A stretch of DNA of 34,129 bases from a virus. Where the stretch lies: the IMG/VR virus record IMGVR_UViG_3300032245_000585, positions 1 through 34,129 of that record; one strand, given 5' to 3'. A program made the translations under genes and the position numbers. Below, piece after piece: positions 10,097 through 19,622 of the stretch (the first letter of the stretch is position 1; each line of letters starts with the position of its first letter). The notes under the pieces were generated by a model, which made no database searches, was not told the DNA's origin, and worked only from the letters and a program-made list of their open reading frames with translations.

Positions 10097-12693
10097 TGTT
10101 GTCTTTCAAATTCGCGGTTTCTTTGATTGATTGTTGCCGTGCCAGCGCCAGCGCCAGCGACGCCAGGTTTGACCATCGTGCTGATTGGCTTGGGCGGCGG
10201 CAATGCAGCGGGATTCACGGCTTGTTCAACCATGCCGCTGGCCAGGCGTCCTTGATTCATTTGACGCAATGTGGTGGCGCCCATTGAAACACCAGGGAAT
10301 TTAATGTCGGCGATCCTGGTCAACAATTCATTCACCGCGCCGGTGTTAATTGTTCCTTTGACTAAATTTGCAGCCTGGGCCGCGGTGTTGGATTTATTGA
10401 CCGCGGAAGCAACGGGTTCAACCAACGCGTTTTCGGCAACCCTGTTTAATTGCTTCAAACCATTAATTTGTTCAGGCGACAAAAACCGCTTCAAACGTTC
10501 GCCGGTTGTGTCTGACAAAAATTCTTTCAATTGCGCTTGACTGAATTTTGCGTTGGCATCGCTGACATTGTTTGTGACGCGATTTTTAATCAAACGCATT
10601 ACGTCGTTTTGCATTTGGGCCAATGCTTCAGGGTTATTGGCCTGAAGAAATTTTGTCATTTTTTCGATTTCGGCGACGTTGCCTTGCAAGATGTGATTTT
10701 GCACAAACTTGTCAGGTTCTTTGCCTTTCAAAACATCCCTCAATGCGGGGATGCTTTCAATGGTGTTGAATCGCTTTTCGGCAGCCGCACGGGCTTCACG
10801 CGCAACTGCACCGGCTTCACCAGGTAAGTTTTTGCCAGCGTCATTGATTGCATTATTGACTGACCGGCGCAATTCGTCCAACGCGTTTCGCTGCGCCGGA
10901 TTGGATTTGTCGTAGTTTTTGTTGATGACTTTAATTAAATTTTCAGCGTCTTCAATTGTGGTCACTTTGGTTTGTGTACCTTTCAGCAATCCAAGTGATT
11001 CAAAATTGTTTCGTACGCCTGACGGCACGGTGTCGCCAAAATCATGCAAGACTTTGGCGTAATCTTGCGCCACGCCTTGCAACGGCACATCAACGTTTTT
11101 GCCGGTAGAATTTTTGAATGCGTCGTATGCGTCACGCACTTTTTGCGCTTCGGCCTGGTCGGCTTTTTTCAGCGCATTTTTTAAAGTTGATCCGCTGCTG
11201 ATTACGTCAGCGCCTTTGCTGGCGCCAAGTGCATCCAGATTTTGAATTAACGCGCTGTTTTGCTTTTGCAAAATCGCCTGGATTGGTTCTCCAACACGTT
11301 CGACGCCACGCAAATTTTGCTCAATAGCATATTGCATAGGGTCGCGCGTCAACTGGCCACGCAACAATGGCACGGGAACGGCCAAACTATTGGCCTCCAT
11401 GTAATTGGTCGCGTATTTTTGAAACCCTTTTACATCACCAGTTTGAATTGCGTTCTTTGCTTGATCTTGCAACGATTTAAAAAACTCAGGGTTTACCTTA
11501 GTCGAATCAATGCCAGCCTCGGCCATCACTTTGGCCGCGGCATCATCCAACTGATTGGAAGGAACCATATTGCCAAACTGCTGCCGAACGGATTGAATAC
11601 CTTTTGATAATGCGTTTGCCGTCAAATGCAACGCGCCACCAAATGCGCCACCAAATGCCGCACCAGTAACGCCTTGTTCAATTTTTTGCGTCGTAAATGG
11701 CTTTTCCAGGTTTTCCACGGGGGTGGTCAAAACATTTGCGGCTGCGCCTTGCAATGCGCTTTTTGTCACCGCGCCCGTCAATGATTGGGCAGCGGGGCCG
11801 CCTGGAATCACTTTGTTGATTGGATTAAAAACAAATCCTGTTACTTCACCGGCCAATGAAGATTTTGGATATTGTTCTTGCGAAGGCGCAAGGGCTTTAT
11901 TAACTTGCTGAATGTTTTTTTGTTCCGCTTTGGCAATTCGTTCGCGGGTTTCGTTCGATAACCCAGGAAAATATTGACCAATTAGTTGAGCAATGCTGCT
12001 GACCGATTTAGAAACTGTACCGGCGGCCGCGTTGCCAAAAGCGCCAAGTTCTTTTGAACCTGGAATTTCCTCAATAAAATTCATGATCTTGCGATCAAGT
12101 TCGGATTTTGGCTCAAACATCCGTTTAATTTCGGGTTGTTTGGTCGTTGCTGGTGCTGGTGCTGGTGCGGCCGGTTGATTAGGTTGCGCGGATTCACTTC
12201 CACCAAGGCCCATTGCGGATTTTAAACCACCCAAATCAAAATCACCAGTTTGTGCCGCTTCGTTTGCTGGCGCTGCGCTGGTTGTTATTGTTTGTTGCTT
12301 GGTTGGTTGCATCAACACCGCATGAACGGGGTCTTTTGCGCCCAATGGTCGATGGATGCCGTGCGCGTTTAACAGCGATTCGGGAACGCTTGCGGGAATG
12401 TCCACCGCGTCGGAATGAAACGTTTTTTGGTCAGGATAGTTGGCGGGATTTAATGGCTGATAAATACCAGGCTTTCCGGCCTTCCAATCGTCATACAGTT
12501 TTTGCTGTTCGTCACGGGTGCGGCCACCGCTGGTAATAGGCAAATCTTTGCCAAATTGGGTTTTATAGGCGTCTTTGACCTTTCCCAATGCCACGGCAAG
12601 GTCGGGGTTCATTGAACCGCCAGGAACGGCCATTTTGGCGTCCCCAACACCCATTGCGCCTTTTAGGCCCGAAAGGTCAAATTCTTCATTCAT
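10093..12693 (-). CDS. Large ejection/internal virion protein with an N-terminal M15-like domain
   Basis: An 866-aa protein. Residues 29-130 resemble an M15 peptidase: LPITSGGRTRDEQQKLYDDW, TFHSDAVDIP (His93, Asp98) and VHAVL (His124). The spacing His93 to Asp98 is two shorter than in the endolysin (His69 to Asp76), so activity needs testing. A Pro/Ala-rich linker (about 140-190) and a hydrophobic Ala/Gly-rich region (about 215-365) follow. The rest is long, mostly helical sequence, typical of phage ejection proteins. It likely leaves the capsid with the DNA and opens the cell wall. The start overlaps the 560-aa gene (ATGA). Confidence 0.75.
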   Translation of the reverse strand: MNEEFDLSGLKGAMGVGDAKMAVPGGSMNPDLAVALGKVKDAYKTQFGKDLPITSGGRTRDEQQKLYDDWKAGKPGIYQPLNPANYPDQKTFHSDAVDIPASVPESLLNAHGIHRPLGAKDPVHAVLMQPTKQQTITTSAAPANEAAQTGDFDLGGLKSAMGLGGSESAQPNQPAAPAPAPATTKQPEIKRMFEPKSELDRKIMNFIEEIPGSKELGAFGNAAAGTVSKSVSSIAQLIGQYFPGLSNETRERIAKAEQKNIQQVNKALAPSQEQYPKSSLAGEVTGFVFNPINKVIPGGPAAQSLTGAVTKSALQGAAANVLTTPVENLEKPFTTQKIEQGVTGAAFGGAFGGALHLTANALSKGIQSVRQQFGNMVPSNQLDDAAAKVMAEAGIDSTKVNPEFFKSLQDQAKNAIQTGDVKGFQKYATNYMEANSLAVPVPLLRGQLTRDPMQYAIEQNLRGVERVGEPIQAILQKQNSALIQNLDALGASKGADVISSGSTLKNALKKADQAEAQKVRDAYDAFKNSTGKNVDVPLQGVAQDYAKVLHDFGDTVPSGVRNNFESLGLLKGTQTKVTTIEDAENLIKVINKNYDKSNPAQRNALDELRRSVNNAINDAGKNLPGEAGAVAREARAAAEKRFNTIESIPALRDVLKGKEPDKFVQNHILQGNVAEIEKMTKFLQANNPEALAQMQNDVMRLIKNRVTNNVSDANAKFSQAQLKEFLSDTTGERLKRFLSPEQINGLKQLNRVAENALVEPVASAVNKSNTAAQAANLVKGTINTGAVNELLTRIADIKFPGVSMGATTLRQMNQGRLASGMVEQAVNPAALPPPKPISTMVKPGVAGAGAGTATINQRNREFERQQ

Positions 12694-14372
12694 TTAACCA
12701 CCCCATTGACCAATTGTTTGTATTTTTCAAGGACGCCCAACAAACGTTGTTGTTCCACCAAATTTATTTTGTTGGCTTTTACAAATTTGTCAAATCCTTC
12801 TTTACCGCCAAGGTCAAATGAATTTTTCATTTGCAGCGCCAGCGGATCAAACGCGTCGTTCATTTGCTGGTCAAAACGTGGTTTTACAAATTGTTTGTCA
12901 GGGCTGTTTTGCACAGCGCGATCCAAGCCAAGGGTGTAATTGTTGGCGTGTTGAAGCAATGGACGCAATTGTTCCATCGACTTGGCAATGGCTGTTGGGT
13001 TCTTTTCAGCCGAAGCCAATGACGCTTGGGCTGCGTCTAGGCTTGCAACAAACTTACCGCCAAGTGCCAAATTCTTTTGCAGCGCCAAGTCGTTGATGTT
13101 TTTCTGAATAATGTCACGCGCTGCTGCCGCCACTTCTTCAGGCTTACTTCCGGCAATGTTGCCGCCCAAAGATTGAATGGCCGCGATCAAATCTGACGAT
13201 TGACCGGTGGCAGCCATTGGCAAGTATTTCAACACCGTGTCAATGTTGTTCAAACCAATTTTTGACGGTGCGGATGCAGCACGGGCCGCATCAACTTGGG
13301 CCATGTATTCGCCGCCCATCGCCGGAGAATAACCAGGCGGCGGCATTCTTGGCGCGGCATAGGTAACGCCAGCCGGAACGCTTGGTTGCTGCGGAACGCT
13401 TGGCGTGATTTGACCAATTGGCGGCAAAGGTTGACCTTGTATTACGGATTGCGTCATAGGCCCACCAACAATTGGGGCGCCTGGCATGGGTTGTTGCGCG
13501 TTTGCTGCTGGCGCTGGTTGGCCTGGCGCTGGCGCTGCGCCAGGAATACCCGATCCAGGCTTGGCCACAACGGTTCCCTGATATGAACCATCTTTGCCGT
13601 AAGCAATCATTATGCGGTTGTTGTCTTGATCGACTTGACCAGTATCCACAAATCGACCGGATGGCGCGATTTGCGCTTGATCTAATGTTTTACCCATAGT
13701 AACTTCTGACGGCAAACCGCCAGGCGTTGCTTTAGTGGTGACTTGTTTAATGTCCGTGCCAAGATTCATTGTGCTGGTTTTTGGCCCAAACACGTTTTCC
13801 ACTTCCGATGGTGTCATCAATGACTGTGCGCCACGAATGGCCATTTGTGCAACCTGGGGGCCAGGCTGCGCCATCTTGAATGAAGTTAGCGCGGCATCAA
13901 CGTATTTGTGCAAATCAGGCTGATCGGGGTATTCTTTTTTAAGCAATTCCCCTTCGGCAATATATGCTTTAGGATCAGGAACGCCAGCATCACCCAAAAT
14001 TCGAAAACGGGTTCCGACGGTTGATTTTAAATTTTGGCTCATGCCGCGTTTTGCTTCCAACGCCGTAGTTTGAGCATTGTGCAAAGTGCTGTATTCTTGA
14101 AGATACTTTGGCGCTGTACGCGGCGCCAATTGCGGAATAATTTTGTTCACTTTGTCCATATCCAACCGGTTGTCGGTCATCAATAAACCAGGGTCTTGTT
14201 TCATTGCTTCCGCAATTTTGCGCTGTTCCTCATTTGCAATGGTTTGTTGTTCAAGGGAAATTTCGCCACTTTTAAGCGCCTGGGCGCCGCGGGCCATGTT
14301 GACCATATCAGCCAAATTGGTCGTTTGTGGCTTAACTTCCGTGCTTGGGAACGACGAAAAAAATTCAGGCAT
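12690..14372 (-). CDS. Ejection/internal virion protein
   Basis: A 560-aa protein. The N-terminal ~240 residues are helical (LADMVNMARGAQALKSGEISLEQ and onward). Residues about 270-350 are a Pro/Ala/Gln-rich low-complexity linker, and the C-terminal 190 residues are again helical. Position and composition match the middle member of a three-protein ejection set (P22 gp7, gp20, gp16 in order). No enzymatic motif is seen. AAGGGGAA precedes the ATG, and the gene overlaps the 866-aa gene by four bases. Confidence 0.7.
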   Translation of the reverse strand: MPEFFSSFPSTEVKPQTTNLADMVNMARGAQALKSGEISLEQQTIANEEQRKIAEAMKQDPGLLMTDNRLDMDKVNKIIPQLAPRTAPKYLQEYSTLHNAQTTALEAKRGMSQNLKSTVGTRFRILGDAGVPDPKAYIAEGELLKKEYPDQPDLHKYVDAALTSFKMAQPGPQVAQMAIRGAQSLMTPSEVENVFGPKTSTMNLGTDIKQVTTKATPGGLPSEVTMGKTLDQAQIAPSGRFVDTGQVDQDNNRIMIAYGKDGSYQGTVVAKPGSGIPGAAPAPGQPAPAANAQQPMPGAPIVGGPMTQSVIQGQPLPPIGQITPSVPQQPSVPAGVTYAAPRMPPPGYSPAMGGEYMAQVDAARAASAPSKIGLNNIDTVLKYLPMAATGQSSDLIAAIQSLGGNIAGSKPEEVAAAARDIIQKNINDLALQKNLALGGKFVASLDAAQASLASAEKNPTAIAKSMEQLRPLLQHANNYTLGLDRAVQNSPDKQFVKPRFDQQMNDAFDPLALQMKNSFDLGGKEGFDKFVKANKINLVEQQRLLGVLEKYKQLVNGVVK

Positions 14373-14382
14373 ATTGTTCCCC

Positions 14383-15195
14383 TTATGCTAAGTATTTGGA
14401 CAACATGGCGGCTTGCATGAAATTGTTTCCAATTCCAGCCATTGCGTTTGCGGAACCAACTTGGCCAGCACCGTAAGCCGTGGCAGCACCAACACCAAGT
14501 TGACCGGCTGCGTTAGCATAATTGGTTCCGGCTGCATTGCTTGCGTTTTGTGAAGCCTGGCCAATACCAGCAACACCGGCCAAACGGTTGTAAATGTTGC
14601 CCTGTTGATTTGTAAATTGGTTGTACCCTTGCTGCTGTTGGGTCATGTAATTATTCAGCGCATTTTGATAATTTGTCGATGCGTAGTCTTCGGCAAACTT
14701 TGTCGCGGCCATGTTGGCATTTGATCCACCACCACCAACGTTTGTGTTTTGACGTACCGCCCCCAACCCCTGGTTTTTCATAAACTCATAACTTGGGGAC
14801 AAATTGCTATACAAATCTTGCGCGGTGAAAGGTTTGTATTCGCCATATTGCTGCGTGAAGTAACCTGAACCTTCGGCCGTAGTGGTTGGGTTTCCCTGGG
14901 CGTCGTATTGCTGATAAGTGCCAGGCAGCATTGATTGAAGGGTGTTTAAAGCGCCATAACCCGCCGCACGGCCTGGGGCTTGCTGCTGGTTGATGGTGTT
15001 AAACATTCCCCGTTGAAGGTCTGTTGCGGTGTTGGCTGCGTTAACTTGGGCGCTGGCTGCGTCCCTGGCTGCGCTGGCCTGGTTCATTGAACCGCCAATC
15101 ATGCCGCCAACACCGGCGCCAATAGCCGCGCCAACCAATGTGCCGCCTACGCCGTAACCGATGGCGCCCCCAATTGCTGCTGCAACAAAAGTCAT
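14383..15195 (-). CDS. DNA-transfer protein with N-terminal glycine zipper (P22 gp7 position)
   Basis: A 270-aa protein. The first 36 residues are a glycine-zipper, membrane-active segment (GGAIGYGVGGTLVGAAIGAG and onward). The rest is rich in Asn, Gln, Ala and Gly (NQQQAPGRAAGYGAL; GVGAATAYGAGQVGSANA), typical of short-tail ejection proteins that insert into the host envelope. AAGGGGAA precedes the ATG. It stands first of the three ejection genes, after the tail accessory and cupin genes. Confidence 0.75.
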   Translation of the reverse strand: MTFVAAAIGGAIGYGVGGTLVGAAIGAGVGGMIGGSMNQASAARDAASAQVNAANTATDLQRGMFNTINQQQAPGRAAGYGALNTLQSMLPGTYQQYDAQGNPTTTAEGSGYFTQQYGEYKPFTAQDLYSNLSPSYEFMKNQGLGAVRQNTNVGGGGSNANMAATKFAEDYASTNYQNALNNYMTQQQQGYNQFTNQQGNIYNRLAGVAGIGQASQNASNAAGTNYANAAGQLGVGAATAYGAGQVGSANAMAGIGNNFMQAAMLSKYLA

Positions 15196-15196
15196 A

Positions 15197-15658
15197 TTAT
15201 TCCCCTTCCAATTTCTTCAAATCCGCAATGATTTGTTTAAGGTTGTTCCCCGAATCAAACAATGCGGTGCTGTCCGGCTCGACCAATTCTGTTTCGATTT
15301 CATCCAAGTCGGTTTTATCAGTTTTGTGGATCGTCACCCCAATGGAATCCTGGGTGGCCAATGTCACCCTTTTGGTTCCTGGTTGGCATTCCACAACGTC
15401 ACCGGCTTGCAGTTTTTTCATGCCTTTTTCCGTCCAGGCAATTATCTCGCCTTTGGCGCATAAAAAAAAGTGCGGATGCTTGTGAACCTTGCCCACAATC
15501 AACGTTCCCGCCGGACGAAATACGCGGCGGCAATACATACCAGGCACAAAGTAATGTTCGGTTTGCAATTCAACCTGGGGCATCTTGACCATTTCGGATT
15601 GCAGCCGATCAATTTGATCTTTGGTCGGAACGTCGTCGATAATTTCAATTTGGCTCAA
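15197..15658 (-). CDS. Cupin-like virion-region protein
   Basis: A 153-aa protein. The middle, VGKVHKHPHFFLCAKGEIIAW, then GDVVECQPGTKRVTLA, is a cupin-type double beta-strand pattern with HxxH, like a metal-site first motif. The C-terminus is an acidic helical tail (DLDEIETELVEPD). The TTG at 15658 was chosen because TTGA overlaps the previous stop and GGGGG lies upstream. The frame is open further to 15820 but reads there like the antiphase of the previous gene. Cupin proteins are known in phage structural regions with unclear roles. Confidence 0.72.
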   Translation of the reverse strand: MSQIEIIDDVPTKDQIDRLQSEMVKMPQVELQTEHYFVPGMYCRRVFRPAGTLIVGKVHKHPHFFLCAKGEIIAWTEKGMKKLQAGDVVECQPGTKRVTLATQDSIGVTIHKTDKTDLDEIETELVEPDSTALFDSGNNLKQIIADLKKLEGE

Positions 15659-15903
15659 AATGTACCCCCGCCAATGCCATCTAAGGCTGTCAATAACGTA
15701 AAAGTTCCCGCGGCTGGTGTAATGTTGCCAATCACGGTGTTGTTGATTTCGCCGCCATTGATGATGATGTATTGAACCGTTTGCGTTACCACTTGCGGGT
15801 TTTGCAGCCATTGAATCCACTCACGCGCTGGCCCTTGGCTGTTAGGGTCAAGGAACCTTGATTGCGGAAATGGAATGTTGCCAATGGATTGAACGACGGG
15901 CAT
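15655..15903 (-). CDS. 82-aa protein with a fibre-like C-terminus
   Basis: An 82-aa protein, N-terminus NIPFPQSRFLDPNSQGPAREWIQWLQNP, then VIGNITPAAGTFTLL and the ending DGIGGGTF. The NxxPAxGxFTxL repeat and the GGGTF end resemble the N-terminal NSPASGYFTSI repeat and the GGTGGGTF end of the 710-aa fibre (23002-25134). It could be a small virion attachment or needle-like component. TAATG joins it to the gp10-like gene and TTGA to the cupin gene. Confidence 0.65.
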   Translation of the reverse strand: MPVVQSIGNIPFPQSRFLDPNSQGPAREWIQWLQNPQVVTQTVQYIIINGGEINNTVIGNITPAAGTFTLLTALDGIGGGTF

Positions 15904-17372
15904 TAGTTATCCCCCGCCGATGCTTTCAAATTTGCCGAAACAATTACGGCATTGATTGGATCGGAAACCACGACTTCAAAAATTCGATCCCGCGACCAAC
16001 CCAAACGTCGCCACATGGCACGGTTTTGATATTGACCGATTTTGCCAATGCTCACCCAATGTTCATTCGACCAGGTACTACCACCATCATTTGACCAACG
16101 CAACATGGCCTGGGGATCGTTGCCCTGGCCATTGCTTAAACCAACACCAGGCTGAAATTGGATTTGCAATTCCTCAAAAAACTGCCGCTGTAAGTCAGTC
16201 GTCAAGTGCGGGGCGCGTCGAAGGCGGCGAATCATGCTGCCGTTATCGGTAAAAACGTGGTCGTTCAACGTGTAAATTTTGCCGTTTTCATAGTCGCCAG
16301 CATAAAAATAATCATTGAACCAGCAACCGCAATTGGTGCGGTGGCGGTTATAAACCGCGCTGTTTACATCCCAGGAAAGCCATTTGTGCCATACCTGGGT
16401 GGTGTTGTCATAAACCCAAGTCAAATTGGCCTGGGGAATGTTGACCACGTAAAATTCATGGCCTTTCAATTTGTACGAATAGGCCGTAGCATCCGACACG
16501 TCAATGCCGGAAAGGGTTTGTTCAACCGCGTGGGTTGACAGGCGCACAAAAGAATATCCCTGGATCGAACCAATCACGTTTTGGCCAAGTGTGCTTCGGC
16601 TGATAAACATGAAGTTTTCGCCAAAGCGGGCCACCGAATACTTGGCTGCACAACCGTATTGCGTCGAAGTTCCGGCAATTCGTTGAAATGGGAATGTTGT
16701 CAATCCTTGAATTTGCGAACCAACGTCCACCCAAACTTCGGATGTGACTTCCCCCAACAAAAACACTTGACGACGATCCACAATCAAAGTCACTAAATCG
16801 TCAGGTGCGCCGTCTTTTGATCCGTAGTAGGCCGACGTACTAAAAACCGAATCCAAATCCGTGGCGGCCCAATTTTGGGTTCCTGGCTGGTTATAAACAA
16901 TGTAATTGTCCACCGTGTCACACGCGTCGGCGCCTTGCCACGGGCCATCGCTTGTCGGCAAAATGGAAAACGTGTTGCTGGCTGCATACCAGTAATATCG
17001 GTTTTCGCCGTCCACAATGTACGCCGCCAAACCTTGGGTTGTGATTTGGTTGTCGGTCATATCAACAGGGCCGCTTGAAGTGGTCAACGTTCCAATTTCA
17101 ACAGCGCCACCGGCAAGGGTGATTTGCCAAACTTTATTTCCGCACACTACCAACATATATTCGCCGCCGGACAAAGCCCGCATTCCGCGAATTTCGGCAT
17201 TGTTTAATTGGTATTCCTCAACCATGCCAGGTGTCGGGTACAACGCCACAACGCCGCGGCTGCCTTGCGGCTTCATTGAATCAATTTCAGGATAGTAGTT
17301 AATACATTCCTGGTCGTCTTGATAAATCGACGGCGCCACATAGGACGCGCCAACAAAGCCAAAATCCGGCAT
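15903..17372 (-). CDS. P22 gp10-like packaged-DNA stabilisation protein
   Basis: A 489-aa protein (P22 gp10 is 472 aa). The N-terminus SYVAPSIYQDDQECINYYPE followed by VALYPTPGMVEEY is characteristic of the family. The rest is a beta-rich, repeated pattern ending in RAMWRRLGWSRDRIFEVVVSDP, as in tail hub proteins. It plugs the portal channel after packaging, binding the gp4-like protein. The ATG at 17372 was chosen for its TAATG overlap with the gp4-like stop. Confidence 0.85.
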   Translation of the reverse strand: MPDFGFVGASYVAPSIYQDDQECINYYPEIDSMKPQGSRGVVALYPTPGMVEEYQLNNAEIRGMRALSGGEYMLVVCGNKVWQITLAGGAVEIGTLTTSSGPVDMTDNQITTQGLAAYIVDGENRYYWYAASNTFSILPTSDGPWQGADACDTVDNYIVYNQPGTQNWAATDLDSVFSTSAYYGSKDGAPDDLVTLIVDRRQVFLLGEVTSEVWVDVGSQIQGLTTFPFQRIAGTSTQYGCAAKYSVARFGENFMFISRSTLGQNVIGSIQGYSFVRLSTHAVEQTLSGIDVSDATAYSYKLKGHEFYVVNIPQANLTWVYDNTTQVWHKWLSWDVNSAVYNRHRTNCGCWFNDYFYAGDYENGKIYTLNDHVFTDNGSMIRRLRRAPHLTTDLQRQFFEELQIQFQPGVGLSNGQGNDPQAMLRWSNDGGSTWSNEHWVSIGKIGQYQNRAMWRRLGWSRDRIFEVVVSDPINAVIVSANLKASAGDN

Positions 17373-18559
17373 TATGCAAATCCTCCGTCCATGATCCAAC
17401 CAGCATCTTTGGATTTGCCCATAAGCAATGCGTCAGGGTAACGCGCAATTTGAGGCGGTCGCATATTTGTGCGCTTCACCGTGGCTTTTGCTTGGGCCGC
17501 AAACGCTTCGATCTTAGCCATCATCAATTGATTTGTCTTGCCATACATGGGCATCAAACGTTCGGCCAAACACCAGCGAAGGGCGTTCACGTAACCAGGC
17601 GGCAATTCAATGTCGTTGGTTTGTGCGCTAAATGTGCGAAATTGCGTGTAAGCAAACAAGTGCATTTCGCCCTGGGCCGGATTTGGCCAAAGAAAAATGG
17701 TTCCCAAATTTTCCGAAGGTTGGTAGTAAAGTCCTTTTGGCCAAGGGCCATTCAGGCTTTTTAAACCAATCATTTCGTAAGTTTCCAGCGCAAAGATGGC
17801 CACCGGATAGTCCAGGCCGCCGCCATAGATTGGAACGCCGTTGCTGGTAGTGGTAACCCTTACAAACGCGCTTTCAATTGTCAAAGGTCTTTCGTAATAG
17901 CCGCTTATTGAAAAAGGCGTAACAGTTCCCGCCATTGCAACGCTGCCAACAGTTTGGGAAACGGAAACGGTGTAAGTCCCAACCCCGCCCGATGCCGATA
18001 TAACCGCGGTAATCGTAGTCCCGCTGGTAACGCCGCTTCCGCTGACAATACAACCGACACCCAAATAACCCGCGGAAATGGCGCTTACCGTTAGCGTGGT
18101 TCCGCTGATAGAACCGACAAAAACCGGATTGGGCGTTGCAGCATTTTTGCTCAACGTGTACGTGCCGCCTTCGTTGACGTTGCCGCCAGCGCCCGTTCCA
18201 AAGCCCACAATTGTGGTTCCGGCTGGAATGTTCATTCCCGTCAATGTTTGGCCCATCGTGATGGCGCCGGTGGTTACCGAATTGGCCGCCACGGTCAAAG
18301 TCGTGCCAATGATCGAACCGGTAAACGACGAACCAACCTGGCCATTTGGGCCAATGGTGTATTGAATTTGGTTTTGAACGCACGGAAAAATGATTTCGGT
18401 TTTGTAAAACGTCATCATGTTTTCGTTCGACCATTGGGCAACCATGTCGTTCAACATATCGTAGCCGTCTTGGGCTTCGTCAGCGGTTGGAACCTCACCG
18501 GCAGCCAACGCGCCAATGTCTTTCATGGCGCGGGTAACAATGTCAAATGGTGTAGTCAT
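17372..18559 (-). CDS. P22 gp4-like tail accessory protein carrying an inserted beta-repeat domain
   Basis: A 395-aa protein; P22 gp4 is about 166 aa. Residues 1-75 ([36 protein letters not shown]) and 217-395 ([15 protein letters not shown] to the end) together match the gp4-like fold, which sits between portal and tail hub. In between, residues about 76-216 are two copies of a GSIxGTTLTV...GTTIxxxxxxxGGxGTYTxS repeat, a surface beta-domain common in freshwater phage and bacterial proteins. The insert would project from the neck, perhaps for adhesion. AAGGA precedes the ATG at 18559; a longer frame to 18601 lacks a site. Confidence 0.8.
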   Translation of the reverse strand: MTTPFDIVTRAMKDIGALAAGEVPTADEAQDGYDMLNDMVAQWSNENMMTFYKTEIIFPCVQNQIQYTIGPNGQVGSSFTGSIIGTTLTVAANSVTTGAITMGQTLTGMNIPAGTTIVGFGTGAGGNVNEGGTYTLSKNAATPNPVFVGSISGTTLTVSAISAGYLGVGCIVSGSGVTSGTTITAVISASGGVGTYTVSVSQTVGSVAMAGTVTPFSISGYYERPLTIESAFVRVTTTSNGVPIYGGGLDYPVAIFALETYEMIGLKSLNGPWPKGLYYQPSENLGTIFLWPNPAQGEMHLFAYTQFRTFSAQTNDIELPPGYVNALRWCLAERLMPMYGKTNQLMMAKIEAFAAQAKATVKRTNMRPPQIARYPDALLMGKSKDAGWIMDGGFA

Positions 18560-18569
18560 GTCGGCATCC

Positions 18570-18788
18570 TTATGGGCTGATAAATTCCACAATGTCGCCA
18601 ACGTTTAGGCCACTTATAAACGTCACCCGTGTTGGGTTTGTTTCCAAGTAATTCAAAGCCAAAACTTGTTTGCTGCCGTTGGCATAAACCCGCAAAGTGT
18701 TTGATGCGGGGACATACGTAAACGACAAATTGAAAACAGTTTGTCCCTGGGTTGCGGTCTGATATTGTTGTTGGTTTATTTGTGACAT
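18570..18788 (-). CDS. 72-aa beta-domain protein, paralogue of its neighbour's C-terminus
   Basis: Nearly the whole protein ([22 protein letters not shown], then [15 protein letters not shown]) matches the last ~65 residues of the next gene upstream (18796-19296). It is therefore a stand-alone copy of that domain. The fold is likely a small beta-sandwich such as is used in fibre tips or capsid decorations. GAGGT precedes the ATG at 18788. Confidence 0.75.
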   Translation of the reverse strand: MSQINQQQYQTATQGQTVFNLSFTYVPASNTLRVYANGSKQVLALNYLETNPTRVTFISGLNVGDIVEFISP

Positions 18789-18795
18789 ATCGACC

Positions 18796-19296
18796 TCATG
18801 AAATATAAAATTCAACAATGTCGTCAACGTTCAAGCCGCTGGCAAACGTCACGGTTGTTGCATTGGTTTCGGTGTAATTCAGTCCAACCACTTGTTTGCT
18901 GCCGTTGACGGAAACGTTTAAAGTGTTCGTTCCGGCAATGTAAGTAAAACCCACATTAAAAACGGTTTGGCCTTGCGTCGCGGTTTGATATTGCGCCTGG
19001 TTGCCCGACGGAATTCCCGAAATGTTGTCCCAGGTTCCAATTAAATTTCCCGCGCTGTCTTTCAAAACAAATTTGTAAGATTGCGGGCTTAACCAAATTT
19101 CCTGTGGTGGCCGACCAGCCGAATCCATTACAACCGGATTGGTGTTTGGAATGTTTCCAAGCGAGGTGGCGTATGTTGACAAAGCCGTGCTGGTTCCCGC
19201 TTCATAGGTGTAAAGCAAACCGCCAGCCAGGGGGACGCCATCATTGCTAAAAAATTGCCATGCGGCCCCGCCTATTGGTGACAAATTAAGCGCCAT
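18796..19296 (-). CDS. Tailspike-type head-binding domain plus C-terminal beta-domain
   Basis: A 166-aa protein. Residues 1-95 (WQFFSNDGVPLAGGLLYTY, STYATSLGNIPNTNPVVMD, GRPPQEIWLSPQSYKFVLKD) match the N-terminal attachment domain found on many podovirus tailspikes. Residues about 101-166 are the [16 protein letters not shown] domain shared with the 72-aa gene downstream. There is no receptor-cutting domain, so it may serve as an adaptor on which the separately encoded beta-helix tailspike or fibres are mounted. AAGGAA precedes the ATG. Confidence 0.78.
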   Translation of the reverse strand: MALNLSPIGGAAWQFFSNDGVPLAGGLLYTYEAGTSTALSTYATSLGNIPNTNPVVMDSAGRPPQEIWLSPQSYKFVLKDSAGNLIGTWDNISGIPSGNQAQYQTATQGQTVFNVGFTYIAGTNTLNVSVNGSKQVVGLNYTETNATTVTFASGLNVDDIVEFYIS

Positions 19297-19305
19297 GTTT
19301 ATTCC

Positions 19306-19620
19306 TTAAATTTCCGGTGTAAAAACCTGGGGCAACCAAGGCAACACCGTTGTTTTCTGTTGTTGCAATGATTGCAATTGTTCAGCCAAACGGGCTTCAA
19401 TCATTGATTCCCCATCCCGCACGGCTTCTTTTTTTATCCAATCAATCACCAGGCTTTCGGTCACGTCATTGAACGGCACGGTCAATTTTGGCTCTTGGAA
19501 AAACCAATTTCCTTCGGTTTCAACGGTGTTGTTGCCGTCGGTCGCCGAAACAAAATAACGGGCCTGGACGATCAAATCGTCCACAGATTCCATGCTAAGA
19601 ATTTTCCATGCGGTGTTCAT
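19306..19620 (-). CDS. 104-aa protein after the tailspike, possible assembly factor
   Basis: A 104-aa protein, beta-rich N-terminus (ILSMESVDDLIVQARYFVSAT), then VTESLVIDWIKKEAV and a Gln-rich helix, ending in PWLPQVF. It has the same plan and length as the 111-aa gene at 21036-21371: a sheet domain, LTExxVxxW helix and PW near the end. The two flank the tailspike gene. I recall similar small proteins beside fibres in other phages (DUF7936-like), where an assembly role is suspected. Confidence in function is low. Confidence 0.65.
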   Translation of the reverse strand: MNTAWKILSMESVDDLIVQARYFVSATDGNNTVETEGNWFFQEPKLTVPFNDVTESLVIDWIKKEAVRDGESMIEARLAEQLQSLQQQKTTVLPWLPQVFTPEI

Positions 19621-19622
19621 TT

